From: Spirosoma rhododendri
Lineage (GTDB): Bacteria > Bacteroidota > Bacteroidia > Cytophagales > Spirosomataceae
Direction: 5' to 3'
Assembly (NCBI RefSeq): GCF_012849055.1
Contig: NZ_CP051677.1
Location: 5,657,001 to 5,721,000 of the forward strand
Length of the DNA stretch: 64,000 nt
Part shown: positions 51,910 to 62,217 of the stretch, one piece after another
How positions within the stretch are numbered: position 1 is the stretch's first letter
How the letters are laid out: every line of letters starts with the position of its first letter
Translations under genes and position numbers: made by a program
Notes under the pieces: generated by a model
Databases searched by the model: none
The model's input: the letters and a program-made list of their open reading frames with translations, nothing else
Told to the model about the DNA's origin: nothing

Positions 51910-52233
51910 ATGGCCCGCTCCCGCTTCATTGTCCAGATATCGAAACTTGGTCCCGATGGGATGGCGCTGTTCCCGTTCATTCTGGTTCGTCAGCCAAACC
52001 CCGGCCCGATTCTGGTCAACCACGAGCGGATTCATTTGCGGCAACAGGCCGAAATGGGTGTACTCCCCTTCTATCTGTGGTACCTGACCGAGTACGTTAT
52101 CCGCCGGGTTCAGTACCGCGACCATTACGAAGCCTACCGGAATATCAGCTTCGAACGCGAAGCCTTCGCCAACGAAACCAACCTCACCTACCTCCGCACC
52201 CGGCGCTGGTGGAAGTTTTTATATTACGTTTAA
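51910..52233 (+). CDS. Small HExxH protein, unknown
   Basis: A 107-residue protein (MARSRFIVQISKLGPDGMAL). NHERIHLRQQAEMGVLPFYL contains HExxH (residues 45-49), followed by FYLWYLTEYVIRRVQYRD and FEREAFANETN, so a third Glu or His may act as a zinc ligand. This resembles short membrane-attached zinc protease-like proteins in Bacteroidota. There is one hydrophobic part (about 55-70). Not assigned to a family. Confidence 0.65.
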   Translation: MARSRFIVQISKLGPDGMALFPFILVRQPNPGPILVNHERIHLRQQAEMGVLPFYLWYLTEYVIRRVQYRDHYEAYRNISFEREAFANETNLTYLRTRRWWKFLYYV

Positions 52234-52448
52234 CGTTTGAGGTTTAATGTTTAAAGTTGGCTGGCGCGCGTGGCCTAGACTGGTTGCATAGCCTGGACGC
52301 CCACGTCCGGGTGCCCGTCAGGGCAACTACGCCAGGCGGCAGCTTTGTTGGTCGCTACGCGTCCACCCGGACGTGGACCGGTCCGCCGGTGCGGTCCAGG
52401 CTACAGTGACGCGCCAGCAACGTTAAACCTTGAACATTAAACGTTAAA
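52228..52448. repeat. Family A palindrome with a family D palindrome inside
   Basis: The outer arms are GTTTAACGTTTGAGG... at 52228 and its inverted partner ending at 52448; the inner arms 52289-52313 and 52364-52403 are of family D (TAGCCTGGACG type), with about 15 extra bases in the right one. Between the outer and inner arms there is a further short inverted pair (TGGCGCGC/GCGCCAG). The element spans the gap between two convergent genes and overlaps the antiporter's stop region. Confidence 0.75.
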
Positions 52449-53627
52449 CTACGAACCACTCCTCCCCTTGTAGCCCAGCAACCCAACGGTCATGATCAGG
52501 GATGACAGGACGACGACCAGCATGGGGATGCCTTCGCGGAAACCGAGCAGGCGTAGACTGGGCGGGATATTGAGGTATAGCAGAATCGTAATCAGACCGC
52601 GCGGGGCAATCCAGAGCATCGGGTTTGAGCGGCCCCGATAGGTTAGCCGGAGCGTCACCCACCGCCAGCCAATCACGACCAGCATAATCAGCACGCTGAC
52701 AATCGTGGCGTCGATGTCGATCAGTTGGGCGGGTACGGCGGCATAGCCGAAAATCAAAAAGAAGAACGTACGGACGACGAACGACCCTTCAGCCGCCAGA
52801 TTCTTTAGCTGGTCAAGCTCTTTCTCGAACAGATCGTTTTTCAGAATCAGGCTGAGCCGTCCCCGGATAAATAGCTCTGTATTATTCAGAAACAGGCCAA
52901 ACACCAGAATCAGCAGCAGTGACGATAGCTGATTCATTTCGGCGATAGCGTAGACCAGAAACAGCACCGAAATAATGGGCAGGAACTTGATGCGGTGGTT
53001 GATCCGTCCGATCAGATACAGCAGCAGGAAACAGCAGATCAGCGACAGCAGGGCCATGATCAGCGTGTCGCGCAGAAACGACCAGATAGCCCCCAGCACC
53101 GACTCCTGACCCAGCAACAGGAAGTTATACGCCAGTACACCCAGCGTTGCCGCAAAGGCCGACTCGTAGACCATGAACTCCCGCTGATTCCCGGTTAGGT
53201 TCATCGTTGTCGACACAACCACCGAACTGCTCAGAATCGAAAACGGCAGGGCGGTAACCAGGCAGTGGAAAAACGAATCGTTGAGTAGCAGGTAGAACAT
53301 CCCCGCGATCAACACCGTCGCCCCCGCCACCGACAGCAGCGACGCCAGTAGCGTCCGGCGTACGATATCAAACTTGTCGGATTCCAGTTCCAGATCGAGC
53401 GCGCCCTCCAGCACGATCAGAATCAGGCCCAGCGTGCCCAGCGTCGGCAAAATCGTATCGACGTACGGCACCGTGACACCGATGTAGGTCGTCACTTGCC
53501 GGGCCAGTACGCCCATTAGTAACAGCAACAGTACCGACGGAATCTGGAAACGACTACTGAACAGGTCGAAGCCGTACGAAATCAGCACCGACAGACTCAG
53601 TACAATAATCAGGGTAGAGGAATCCAT
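52449..53627 (-). CDS. Cation:proton antiporter (CPA1-like)
   Basis: A 392-residue membrane protein with about 10-12 hydrophobic segments (SLSVLISYGFDLFSSRFQIP; PTLGTLGLILIVLEGALDLE). The general shape and the VLEGALDL motif fit the Na+(K+)/H+ exchanger family (PF00999). The protein ends with no C-terminal regulatory domain. It probably works in pH and salt balance, like the NhaD antiporter nearby. The stop adjoins the nested palindrome. Confidence 0.85.
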   Translation of the reverse strand: MDSSTLIIVLSLSVLISYGFDLFSSRFQIPSVLLLLLMGVLARQVTTYIGVTVPYVDTILPTLGTLGLILIVLEGALDLELESDKFDIVRRTLLASLLSVAGATVLIAGMFYLLLNDSFFHCLVTALPFSILSSSVVVSTTMNLTGNQREFMVYESAFAATLGVLAYNFLLLGQESVLGAIWSFLRDTLIMALLSLICCFLLLYLIGRINHRIKFLPIISVLFLVYAIAEMNQLSSLLLILVFGLFLNNTELFIRGRLSLILKNDLFEKELDQLKNLAAEGSFVVRTFFFLIFGYAAVPAQLIDIDATIVSVLIMLVVIGWRWVTLRLTYRGRSNPMLWIAPRGLITILLYLNIPPSLRLLGFREGIPMLVVVLSSLIMTVGLLGYKGRSGS

Positions 53628-53726
53628 AGGCAGTTTCCGGCTTACGGTTTACGGTTTGCAGTGCGTTCCAGCGAAGAAATCCCCTCCCGGATGAATGCCG
53701 CGAACCGAAGACCGTTTACTGTAAAC

Positions 53727-54590
53727 CTATTTTCGGGCGTAGTAATAGAGATTCACCGACGACGCATTGGCGCGTTCGCTGAGGGTAAAATAACCGGATG
53801 CGTCGCGGTTGAAGCAGACGGCTTCCCCCTGTGGTTCAACGCGGTACGGCAGCGAACGGCTACTGCCCCGCTGTAGCGCATCGGCAATCGATTGCCCACT
53901 GTCGCGTTTCCAGTAGCGAATCTCGGTGTACGTCCGGACCATAATTTCGCTGCCGTCGGGTGAGATGGCCGCTCCGGTAACGAACGTCATGTTCATCGTC
54001 CCGAGTAACTCAGCAACGGCAACTTCGTTGATGTTTTGCGGATAAGCAATGCGGTACAGATGCACGTTTGGTTCCCGTTTCGAGATAATGTAGATGTCCC
54101 GCGTGGCCGGGTCAACGAACATGGCTTCGGCATCACGCGGGCCGTCGGGGTAGCGGAAATTGATCCGCTCGACCTGCGTAACCGTTGTATTGAGCGCCGT
54201 CGGTTCGGGGAAACGGTAAATCTGAAGAATAGGCGTGTTGCCGTTGTTATCGCCAATATCGCCCATGTAGATGTAGTTGACGCCCGCCGTTGGGCCGGGG
54301 CCAATGGTCATTTCTTCCCAGTCGCGGTTTGTGGCGCTAATGGCGACTTTCCCTTTGATCTTACCATCGTAACCCAGCAGGGTCATCGCAGCTGCATTGC
54401 CACCGTCTTCCTCCACCCACAAGTTACCGGGCAGACTACGGCTGTCGGCGATCCCCGACGCTTCGTCGATCTGACCGGGCGTAATCGGTACGGACGTTGG
54501 GTCAGCAAACTGGACCTGATCGACGCCCGGTATCTCAAGTTTGCAGGCAACCAGTATTGATAAAGTAAGTATGAGAACGAGAAAGCGCAT
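53727..54590 (-). CDS. Lipoprotein with beta-propeller-like domain
   Basis: About 287 residues from the ATG at 54590 (MRFLVLILTLSILVACKLE), a lipoprotein signal with Cys16. The mature part has repeated strand patterns (NYIYMGDIGDNNGNTPILQI; PATRDIYIISKREPNVHLYR; GSEIMVRTYTEIRYWKR), typical of beta-propellers, with Asp/Asn-rich loops. It resembles secreted proteins called PE-PGRS-like or esterase-like propellers in other Bacteroidota. The function is not known. Upstream is a longer spacer. Confidence 0.65.
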   Translation of the reverse strand: MRFLVLILTLSILVACKLEIPGVDQVQFADPTSVPITPGQIDEASGIADSRSLPGNLWVEEDGGNAAAMTLLGYDGKIKGKVAISATNRDWEEMTIGPGPTAGVNYIYMGDIGDNNGNTPILQIYRFPEPTALNTTVTQVERINFRYPDGPRDAEAMFVDPATRDIYIISKREPNVHLYRIAYPQNINEVAVAELLGTMNMTFVTGAAISPDGSEIMVRTYTEIRYWKRDSGQSIADALQRGSSRSLPYRVEPQGEAVCFNRDASGYFTLSERANASSVNLYYYARK

Positions 54591-54734
54591 GAATGGAGTT
54601 AATTGTATTCGATTGCCAAAGTAACGAAATCGGGGGCGCAAAGTAACGTTAATCTACCCTGCGTGCGTCGGCCCTCACCTGCTCAACAGTAGCGTGTGGC
54701 GTACTAACCGACCTCGGCACATCAGCTTGTAAAC

Positions 54735-54780
54735 GCAAATTGCCCTATGACTGATACAAAACCAGTCGTCGGGCAATTTT
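54735..54780. terminator. Hairpin terminator, both directions
   Basis: AAATTGCCC near 54736 pairs with GGGCAATTT near 54771, with GACTG/CAGTC inside. It lies 16 bases beyond the stop of the glucoamylase-like gene (54796) and between it and the propeller gene start. Confidence 0.7.
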
Positions 54781-54795
54781 GATTAACGAATTGAT

Positions 54796-56205
54796 TTATT
54801 GCGCCAGCCAGCCCCCCGTAAAGCCAGCCTTGACTAGTCCCCGCCGGATGTGCGGATTCTTCTGCATCAGTTTCCAGACGAAGCCCGACCGCAGGTTTTC
54901 AGCCATCAACAGAATCGGCCCCTGATCGATACCCAGGTAATCGACATCGAACCAGCCCAATGTGGTCGGGCCGTTGGCAACGCGGGCCGGGTAGCGGTAT
55001 GTTGGGTTGAACGCATCACGAAAACCGTACTCACCGTAGAGTTTTGGGCCGTATTTCGTTTTCATAGCTCGCAGGGCAGGTACACAGATTTCGGGGGCAA
55101 ACGCCATCGAACCGCCAGCCGCCGTCGGTGCAATCGTGCCGTCGTCCACAATCTGTGTACTGGCAGCACCCCGCGCCCGGTACGAGAAAAACTGACGCCC
55201 GTTAACCAGCGTATCGCTCGGTCCGTCGCAGGCGGTCAGGCCCCAGATCGTCGGGCCGTAGTCCTGCCATTTGCCCGGATTGGCCATGCAGTAAGCGCGG
55301 TTGGCGTAGGTGGCCCGGCGCGAATTCTCAAAATAATCAATGCCTTTGCCGCGCATGTATTCGTCTTTGATCCCCCGGAAATCGATCCAGACGTGCGAAT
55401 ACTGGTGGCCAAACAGCGGGTCGAAATTCACGTGCGTTTGCTCGTAAAACGTAGCCCACGGGTACGACTTTGTCCAGGCGGGCCACACGTCCGTACCGAC
55501 GGCGTGGGTAGGCGAACCCAGCGCCAGCACGTAGAGCAGCATCGCTTCGTTATAGCCCGTCCAGTCACTTTTGATGAAGCCCGACTCCGGGTGCCAGCCC
55601 ATCGACACAAATGGTTTGTTGTTCTGAATCCACGTCCAGTCGACGCGGCCGTAGATCTGATCGGCCAGTTGGCGGATTTCGGTTTCTGTCGCGTTGGTCT
55701 GGTCGAAATAGCTCTGTGCACTCAGGATACCACCCAGCAGTAGCGCCGTATCAATCGTCGACAGTTCGACGGTTTTGAAGCGCTCACCAGTTTTCATATC
55801 CAGGAAGTGGTAGAAAAAGCCTTTGTACCCCGCCACGCCCGTCGCCTTGTCGGACTGGGGTGCAGTGGCGAAAAAGCGGAGCGTATTCAAGGTCCGTTCG
55901 GCCGCCTGTGCCCGTGTGATATAGCCCCGCTCGACGCCCACCAGATACGAGGTCAGGCCGAAGCCCACGGCCGCAATACTAGCGAACGAGCTCGACGGTG
56001 CCCGGTCGGGAACCAGGCCGTTAGCCGGGTTGGTCGTTTCCCAGAAATACCGGAAGGTATCACGTTGCAGGCTATCCAGGAACGTCTGATCCGTCGCCGA
56101 CAGCGTAAACCCGGCTTGTGCTGGTGCGACAGCCTGTTGTCTGGACTGACAACCGCCGATCGTCAGGCTCGCGCACAACAGTGCTATGGTCAATAGATAC
56201 CTCAT
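54796..56205 (-). CDS. Glucoamylase-family lipoprotein (Glycoamylase domain)
   Basis: A 469-residue lipoprotein: MRYLLTIALLCASLTIGGC lipobox, then an (alpha/alpha)6-barrel protein with FLDSLQRDTFRYFWETTNPA near residue 40 and later LPTKYGPKLYGEYG-like and GPTTLGWFDVDYLGIDQGP parts, typical of the PF10091 glycoamylase family. Members are predicted to act on alpha- or beta-glucans at the cell surface. It follows SusD and SusC in the same direction, so it is probably part of a glucan utilisation locus. A family B palindrome separates it from SusD. Confidence 0.85.
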   Translation of the reverse strand: MRYLLTIALLCASLTIGGCQSRQQAVAPAQAGFTLSATDQTFLDSLQRDTFRYFWETTNPANGLVPDRAPSSSFASIAAVGFGLTSYLVGVERGYITRAQAAERTLNTLRFFATAPQSDKATGVAGYKGFFYHFLDMKTGERFKTVELSTIDTALLLGGILSAQSYFDQTNATETEIRQLADQIYGRVDWTWIQNNKPFVSMGWHPESGFIKSDWTGYNEAMLLYVLALGSPTHAVGTDVWPAWTKSYPWATFYEQTHVNFDPLFGHQYSHVWIDFRGIKDEYMRGKGIDYFENSRRATYANRAYCMANPGKWQDYGPTIWGLTACDGPSDTLVNGRQFFSYRARGAASTQIVDDGTIAPTAAGGSMAFAPEICVPALRAMKTKYGPKLYGEYGFRDAFNPTYRYPARVANGPTTLGWFDVDYLGIDQGPILLMAENLRSGFVWKLMQKNPHIRRGLVKAGFTGGWLAQ

Positions 56206-56221
56206 AGGCTGAAAATTAACA

Positions 56222-56303
56222 ATCAACACAAAGGCACGGAGAACGCAGAGAGCACTACGCAAACCCGGTTAATGCGTTGTGTTCTCCGTGCCTTTGTGTT
56301 GAT
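56222..56303. repeat. Palindromic repeat, family B
   Basis: Perfect 23-bp arms 56222-56244 and 56281-56303 (ATCAACACAAAGGCACGG type). It sits in the gap between SusD and the glucoamylase-like gene on the same strand and could reduce read-through between them. Confidence 0.9.
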
Positions 56304-56319
56304 CCTATTTTTGATTGAC

Positions 56320-57819
56320 TTAGTACCCCGGATTCTGGGTCAGCTGGCCACCGCTGAGCTGAATCTGCGGCTGCGGAATGGGAAACAGTTCGTGCTTGCC
56401 AGCAACGAAGTTCTTGCCCAGCGCCTGAAACACAGTTGCTGCCCGCCCCTGCCGTACCAGATCGAAATAACGATCGTGCTCGAACGCCATCTCGACCCGA
56501 CGCTCTTTCCAGATCGCCTGCCGCAAATCGGCCTGCGCGGTGGTCGTTACGTTGGGCAGTACGCCCGTTGCACCACCCCGCGCCCGCGCCCGAACCAGAT
56601 TCAGCGACGTAAGTGCCTTTGCCGACTGACCGAGCTCGTTAGCCGCTTCGGCGTTCATCAGCAGCACCTCGCCGTAGCGCAGCATACGCAGGTTTTTGTT
56701 GGTTTCCCAGGTGTCACCGTTGTTGGTCTCGCGGCTCAGGCTGACGTAGGCCTTGTAGTTGTAGTACGGGTTTTCGGCGTTGGCGCTGACCACCCGACCG
56801 TCCCAAAGGGTCATTCCCTTTTGAATAATCGTGCCGTCGCGCCGGGTGTCGCCGGTTTCGTAGGCGTTAAACAGGCTCTGCGAGGGCGTATTGAAGCCCC
56901 ATCCCCAGCCGTTTTCGCCCCGTGCGCCCTGCGACTCGAAATATCCCTGAACCCCTTTGTTTGGCGTTACGCCCCGGCCCTGAATCTCGAAAATCGACTC
57001 GACGCCGTTCTCCGACGATTCGCGCCACAGTTCGCCGTAGTTGGGCAGCAGCGAATACTGCCCCGATGCGATGATCTCATCGGTTAGCTGCTGTACCACG
57101 CTCCATTTTTTCTCGTACATCGACACCTTTGCCAGCAGGGCTTTGGCCGCTCCTTTCGTAGCCCGGCCCAGGTCTGCCGCGTTATACTGCGACTTTTCGG
57201 GCAGGCTGCTTACGGCCCGGGTCAGGTCGCTTTCGATCTGCGTGTAGACCTGTGCCGCCGTTGCCCGGACGCGTCCGTTCTGAATGTCGCTGGCGTTGGT
57301 TGGGTCGGCCACTTTCGTGATGAGCGGCACCCCGCCAAACGAGCGCACGAGGTTGAAATAACAGTAGGCCCGCAGGAAGCTGGCTTCGCCAATGAGCCGG
57401 TTCTTCAGCGTGTCGTTGATGCTCAGGGCGGGCAGATTATCAAGCGCCTGATTGGCCCGCGCAATCGCTTCGTATTGCCCACCCCACACCTCGTTGAACG
57501 AAATGCTCGACGGCGTAAACGTAAAGTTGTCGAGCTGATCTTTGTCGGTACCGGTGTCGCCCGGCGAGCTGCCTTTGTCGGCGTCGTCGGAGACGATGCT
57601 GGTTATGCCATTCCACGAAAACGAGTGGAAGTTCCAGTCAAGCATTTTTGAGTAGATGGCATTGACCAGACTGGTAGCGGCATCGGCATTACTCGAAAAG
57701 AAATCAGTGGGCGTTTGCTGCCCCTGGGGTGGCACGTCCAGAAACGTTTTGGAACAGCCACTGGTCAGTACCAGCCCGCTCAGGAGGCCGTACGCAATTG
57801 TTTTTTGTATCGTGTTCAT
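56320..57819 (-). CDS. SusD/RagB family nutrient-binding lipoprotein
   Basis: A 499-residue outer-membrane lipoprotein. From MNTIQKTIAYGLLSGLVLTSGC (lipobox) the TPR-like SusD fold begins: FLDVPPQGQQTPTDFFSS, NEVWGGQYEAIARANQALDN near 90, GEASFLRAYCYFNLVRSFGG near 125, and the C-terminal KERRVEMAFEHDRYFDLVRQ. SusD caps the SusC barrel and binds glycans. It lies 13 bases after the SusC stop, as usual. With GH and glucoamylase-like neighbours the ligand may be a glucan; this is inference. Confidence 0.92.
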   Translation of the reverse strand: MNTIQKTIAYGLLSGLVLTSGCSKTFLDVPPQGQQTPTDFFSSNADAATSLVNAIYSKMLDWNFHSFSWNGITSIVSDDADKGSSPGDTGTDKDQLDNFTFTPSSISFNEVWGGQYEAIARANQALDNLPALSINDTLKNRLIGEASFLRAYCYFNLVRSFGGVPLITKVADPTNASDIQNGRVRATAAQVYTQIESDLTRAVSSLPEKSQYNAADLGRATKGAAKALLAKVSMYEKKWSVVQQLTDEIIASGQYSLLPNYGELWRESSENGVESIFEIQGRGVTPNKGVQGYFESQGARGENGWGWGFNTPSQSLFNAYETGDTRRDGTIIQKGMTLWDGRVVSANAENPYYNYKAYVSLSRETNNGDTWETNKNLRMLRYGEVLLMNAEAANELGQSAKALTSLNLVRARARGGATGVLPNVTTTAQADLRQAIWKERRVEMAFEHDRYFDLVRQGRAATVFQALGKNFVAGKHELFPIPQPQIQLSGGQLTQNPGY

Positions 57820-57832
57820 CGTTGTTGTCAGC

Positions 57833-60800
57833 TTAGAAACCAATGTTCAGGCCAGCCATGTATGCCGACGTTACCGGGTAGGTACTCAGTTCGATACCAG
57901 CGTTGAGCGGGTTGCTGCCGGGCAGTTCGGGCGTGTAACCCGAGAACGCTTTGATCGTCAGGGCGTTTTGCGCCGTCACGTAGAACCGTACCCGGCTCAC
58001 TTTCAGGCTCGACACCAGCGACTTCGGCAGCGTATAACCAAGCGTGATATTATTGACACGGAAGAATGAACCCGACTCGACGTAGTACGTCGATGAAATC
58101 GGGACGGCATTGCTCGCGCGGGGCTCGGTATTGCTGGGGTTGGTCGTGGTCCAGCGATCAGCGCGCGACGCTTCGATGTTTTCGTTGCCAAACCGCTGCG
58201 CTTTCTTCCCGTTGTAAACCTTGTTACCGAGGTTGGCGTACCAGTCGGTCGAGAAGTCGAAATTGGCTACCGAAAACCCGCCGTTGACGCCGAAATACAG
58301 CTTGGGCTGGTACGACCCGACAAACACGCGGTCGTTGTCGTCGATTACGCCGTCGCCGTTCTGATCGACGTAGCGGAAGTCGCCGGGCAGCGTTCCTTCA
58401 ATTTTAGCGGCCGTGTTATTGACTTGCTCCTGCGTCTGGAAAATACCGTTGGTTTGCCACACCCAGAAACTGCCGATGGGTTGCCCCACGGCCGTACGGG
58501 TTGTGTACTGCCCGTTGCCGATACCCCCTTCGTTGATCGGTAGACCGCCCTGCACGTCTTCCAGCCGGTTTTTATTGATCGTCACGTTGGCCCCGACATT
58601 ATACTGGAAGCCGCCGGTTGATCCGTTCCGCCAGTTGAGCGCGAATTCGAACCCCTGGTTCCGCACGCTGGCGGCATTGGTCAGGTAGGAGCCGTCGACA
58701 TCCCCGAAAATCGCGTCGATAGGCCGGGTAAACAGCGCGTCGGTCGTGTGTTTGTTGTAATAGGTGAATTCCCCCGTCAGCCGGTTTCTGGCCAGGGCAA
58801 ACTCCAGCCCGATGTCCGTTCCGGTCGTGATTTCCCAGCGCAGATTCGGGTCGATCAGATTGGTAATCGTACGGCCCTGCTGCAAGGTCTGGTTGGTCCC
58901 GAACGCATAGTCGAGACCGCTGGCGATAGTGTACAAAAACGCGTTGGGGTCGATACGGTCGTTACCCGTTTTTCCCCAGCTTACGCGTGCTTTCAACTGA
59001 TCGAACGGTGTTTTACCGCGCAGAAAAGGTTCTTCGCTGATTACCCAGCCCGCCCCGATCGACGGAAAGAAGCCCCACCGATTGTTGGTCGGAAACTTGG
59101 ACGAACCGTCGTACCGGGCCGTTGCCGTCAGCAGATAGCGGTCGGAGAAGTTATAGTTGACCCGACCGATGTACGACTGACGCGTTTGAATACTGCCCGA
59201 TTCGCTGTTGGTTGCCGTCGATGCGTTACCCGTGTTCAGGTAAAAATAGTTCGACTGGGGCGGCACATCCTGCCGACCGGCTGTCAGCAGATTATTCTGG
59301 AACCGTTCGGCCACGTAACCCGCCAGCACTTTCACCGTATGCTTCTCCGCAAAGGTGTTGCTATACTCGGCCGTATTGGTCCAGAGCCAGCGTGTGCTGC
59401 TCGACCGGCCTGTCGATAATTCGCTCGTCAGATTACGCTGATTGGCCGATACCTGATAGACCGGGTTGTAGTTGTAAGCCCGGTTGATGTTGCTTTAAAT
59501 ACCGAAATTAGAAAGCAACGTAATTTTTTTCAGTACGGTCAGATTTCCATAGAAAGACCCCTGCAACCGCAACCCGCGCGACTTATAGTTGGTATAATTG
59601 AGCTGGGCAACGGGGTTAGCGACGTTGTTTTGTGCCGTGTAGCCATACGATCCATCCGCGTTACGCACCGGCACCGTCGGCGCCTGCTTGTAGGCATTTG
59701 TAAACGCGGAGTAAGCGGCCGTGCTGGGCAGGGCCGGATCGCTCGTTCCGCTCAGGTTCGAGTTGTCGTTGGCCAGACTCAGGTTATGGCCTAGTTTGAA
59801 CACCGGCGTCAGCGTGTATTCGTTGTTCAGGCGCAGTGTCAACCGCTCATAATCAGTACCCTGCAAAATACCTTTTTCGGTAAAGTAGCCAGCGCTGAAG
59901 AGGTAGGTCGTCTTTTCCGTACCCCCACTGACCGACAGCGCGTGATTTTGCTGAAAACCAGTTCGGGTGATGGCGTCGAACCAGTTGGTGTTCGTGTTAC
60001 CAATCGTCGACGGATCGAATGGCAGGGCCGCCGTCGGATTGGTGTAGCGAAGCGCTTCGTTGTTGTACTGCGCGAACAACTGCGCATCCGCCATTTTCAC
60101 CCGGAAAGCGGGCGTCCGAACACCAACATACGCATCGTAGCTCACGCTGGGAGCGCCCGTCTTACCCCGCCTTGTGGTGATTAGCACAACGCCGTTGGCC
60201 GCCCGAACCCCGTAGATAGCCGTTGCCGATGCGTCTTTCAGAATGTCGACCGACGTAATATCAGACGTGTTGATATTACGAATGTCTTCGGTGATGATTC
60301 CGTCGACAACGTACAGCGGATCGGCACCACCCAGCAGCGTACCGGTACCCCGAATACGTACGGTCGGTGCCTGACCCGGCGCACCGGAGTTGATAATCTG
60401 CACCCCCGCCACCTTGCTTTGCAGCGCCTGCGTAGCCGATAGCACCGGTTGCCGCACGAGCTCCTCACCTTTCACCTGCGCCACCGAGCCCGTCACGTCG
60501 ATCTTCCGCTGCGTACCGTACCCGACGACAACCACTTCCTGTAGCGCACGGGCATCGTCGGCCAGTTCGACATTGATGGTCGATTGATTCCCCACGGGCA
60601 CTTCCTGACTGGTCATGCCAATCATACTGAATTGCAGCACCGCCCCGCTCGGTGCCGTGATTTGGTAGGCACCATTGGCATCCGTAGCGGTACCGGTAGT
60701 CGTGCCCTTCACGAGAACACTAACACCGGGCAGGCCCTGTCTGTCGTTTTTGCTGACAACCTTCCCCGTAACAGTCTGGTTCTGAGCATACGTCACAGTA

Positions 60801-60847
60801 AACGTAGCCAGCCATACCAGCACAAAAAAGTAGCCTAGTTTTTTCAT
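57833..60847 (-). pseudogene. SusC family TonB-dependent transporter gene with one in-frame stop
   Basis: The gene would code for about 1,004 residues: signal peptide (MKKLGYFFVLVWLATFTVTYA), CarboxypepD_reg domain, plug with VVVGYGTQRKIDVTGSVAQV, and a barrel ending in GLNIGF. At 59495-59497 there is an in-frame TAA after LLSNFGI; the frame goes on with SNINRAYNYNPVYQVSANQ, so a single base change (for example AAA to TAA) broke it. The remainder has no good start of its own. The pair with SusD would import glycans. Error or true nonsense mutation cannot be separated. Confidence 0.88.
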
Positions 60848-61142
60848 ACGTGAGCAATTAATTTACAGTGAACACCATCTATAATTTGCCGGATACCCGC
60901 GTCGTACGGTTTGATTTTGTCGGCTTAAATCACGGTACAGCTACTTATCGGGTTTTCTATACGCGCTAATTACCTACTGTTCAGTAGGCTAAGTGACCAA
61001 CTTTCGACCATTCCGCGTTAATCAAAAAATTCTTTTAATTATAATTTTTATAGAATTAATTTAATTTGAGAGACTATATAACCGCTCAATCAGCTATAGT
61101 GTTAGCTGTCCGTCGCGCTATTCTCAGAAAAACGTGAAATAA

Positions 61143-62201
61143 TTATGGTAAGGCAATTGGCAGGCAGCGATCAACGCCCAACCCGTTGAAATCGTACCAA
61201 CGTTTGACGCGCAGATTAATCAGGCGCGTCAGGTGTAGCTCGTTCAGGAAGACGTTCGACCAGTTGTCGAAACGTTCGCACTGAACGCCGAGGAAAAAGA
61301 AATAAACGCCCATGCTCAGGGCAGGCAGCAATCGTTTTTCCTCCGCACTCAACGGCCGTACCGACTCGTAACCCGCCAGAAATCGGTCTTTCTTGCGTCG
61401 GAACTCCGCTTCATCGGCTTCCGTGCTATGAAGCTGCATCAGGTAATACCCAACGTCTGTCGCCAGTGGGCCATTGCCGCAAAAATCGAAATCGAACAAC
61501 GTGATAGTACCCGCCGGGTCAATGTTCAGGTTATCGAACCAGATGTCGAGGTGTAGTGCCCCCTGCCGAAGCTGCGTCTGATCGGCGTTGGTCAGCTCAG
61601 TCAGTAACGAGGCTTGTGCCGTTTGCAGGAACTGCATTTCGGGCGAGTCAGCTGGCAGAAACGGGGCTATTTTGGGGAGCGAATCGACCAGCAGATACGT
61701 AGGTGTGTAAGTGGCCCGGTCGAGCGCGAAGCCTTCGGTAAGCTGGTGAAGCCGCGCCATAATCCGGCCCATTTCTTCGTGTCTCTCTTCCGAAAACGTC
61801 AGTATTTTCTGCCCTTCGGCGAAAGAAAACAGCACTCCGTAGCGTAGCCCTTCCGGCGCATCAATTTCCTGAACATACTGCCCCGACGCGTCGGGCAGCG
61901 CATACGAAACTGGTATTCCTCCCTTTCTGACGTGCTTCAGCAACCGAATCTCCTCAGTAATATCAGTACGGGTTCGCCAGTTGAGGCTGTAGATGCGAAA
62001 GACAAATCTTTTATCCCCCGCCGTAACCAGATAGGTGTGATTCACCCCCGCCTTGATGAGCTGGCAGGTCGTTTCGTGACCCAGCGCGTACTGCTGCTGT
62101 ACGAACGGGGCCAGATGAGCGGCCGACAGGATAGCCGAAGAAGCGGGGATAGACGTTGGCACAGCAGAGCAAGGTTTACGGATGCCACAAAGGTACGGCA
62201 A
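61143..62201 (-). CDS. Aminoglycoside phosphotransferase-like kinase
   Basis: A 352-residue protein of the APH/choline kinase-like family. The kinase site is visible: HLDIWFDNLNIDPAG (catalytic Asp and Asn) and LFDFDFCGNGPLATDVG (DFD metal site) near residue 235, with the upper lobe FRIYSLNWRTRTDI (Lys/Arg area) near 70. Members phosphorylate aminoglycosides, homoserine, choline or other small molecules. No neighbour hints at the substrate. The first residues may be too long (a start at a later Met or Val is possible). Confidence 0.8.
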   Translation of the reverse strand: MPYLCGIRKPCSAVPTSIPASSAILSAAHLAPFVQQQYALGHETTCQLIKAGVNHTYLVTAGDKRFVFRIYSLNWRTRTDITEEIRLLKHVRKGGIPVSYALPDASGQYVQEIDAPEGLRYGVLFSFAEGQKILTFSEERHEEMGRIMARLHQLTEGFALDRATYTPTYLLVDSLPKIAPFLPADSPEMQFLQTAQASLLTELTNADQTQLRQGALHLDIWFDNLNIDPAGTITLFDFDFCGNGPLATDVGYYLMQLHSTEADEAEFRRKKDRFLAGYESVRPLSAEEKRLLPALSMGVYFFFLGVQCERFDNWSNVFLNELHLTRLINLRVKRWYDFNGLGVDRCLPIALP

Positions 62202-62217
62202 ACTGGCCCTGCGCGCG

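Noticed and set aside
57833..59335. Second half of SusC as a separate gene starting with GTG at 59335
   Set aside because: Coding sequence in the same frame continues upstream to the TAA at 59495, so this is one gene with a stop, not two genes.
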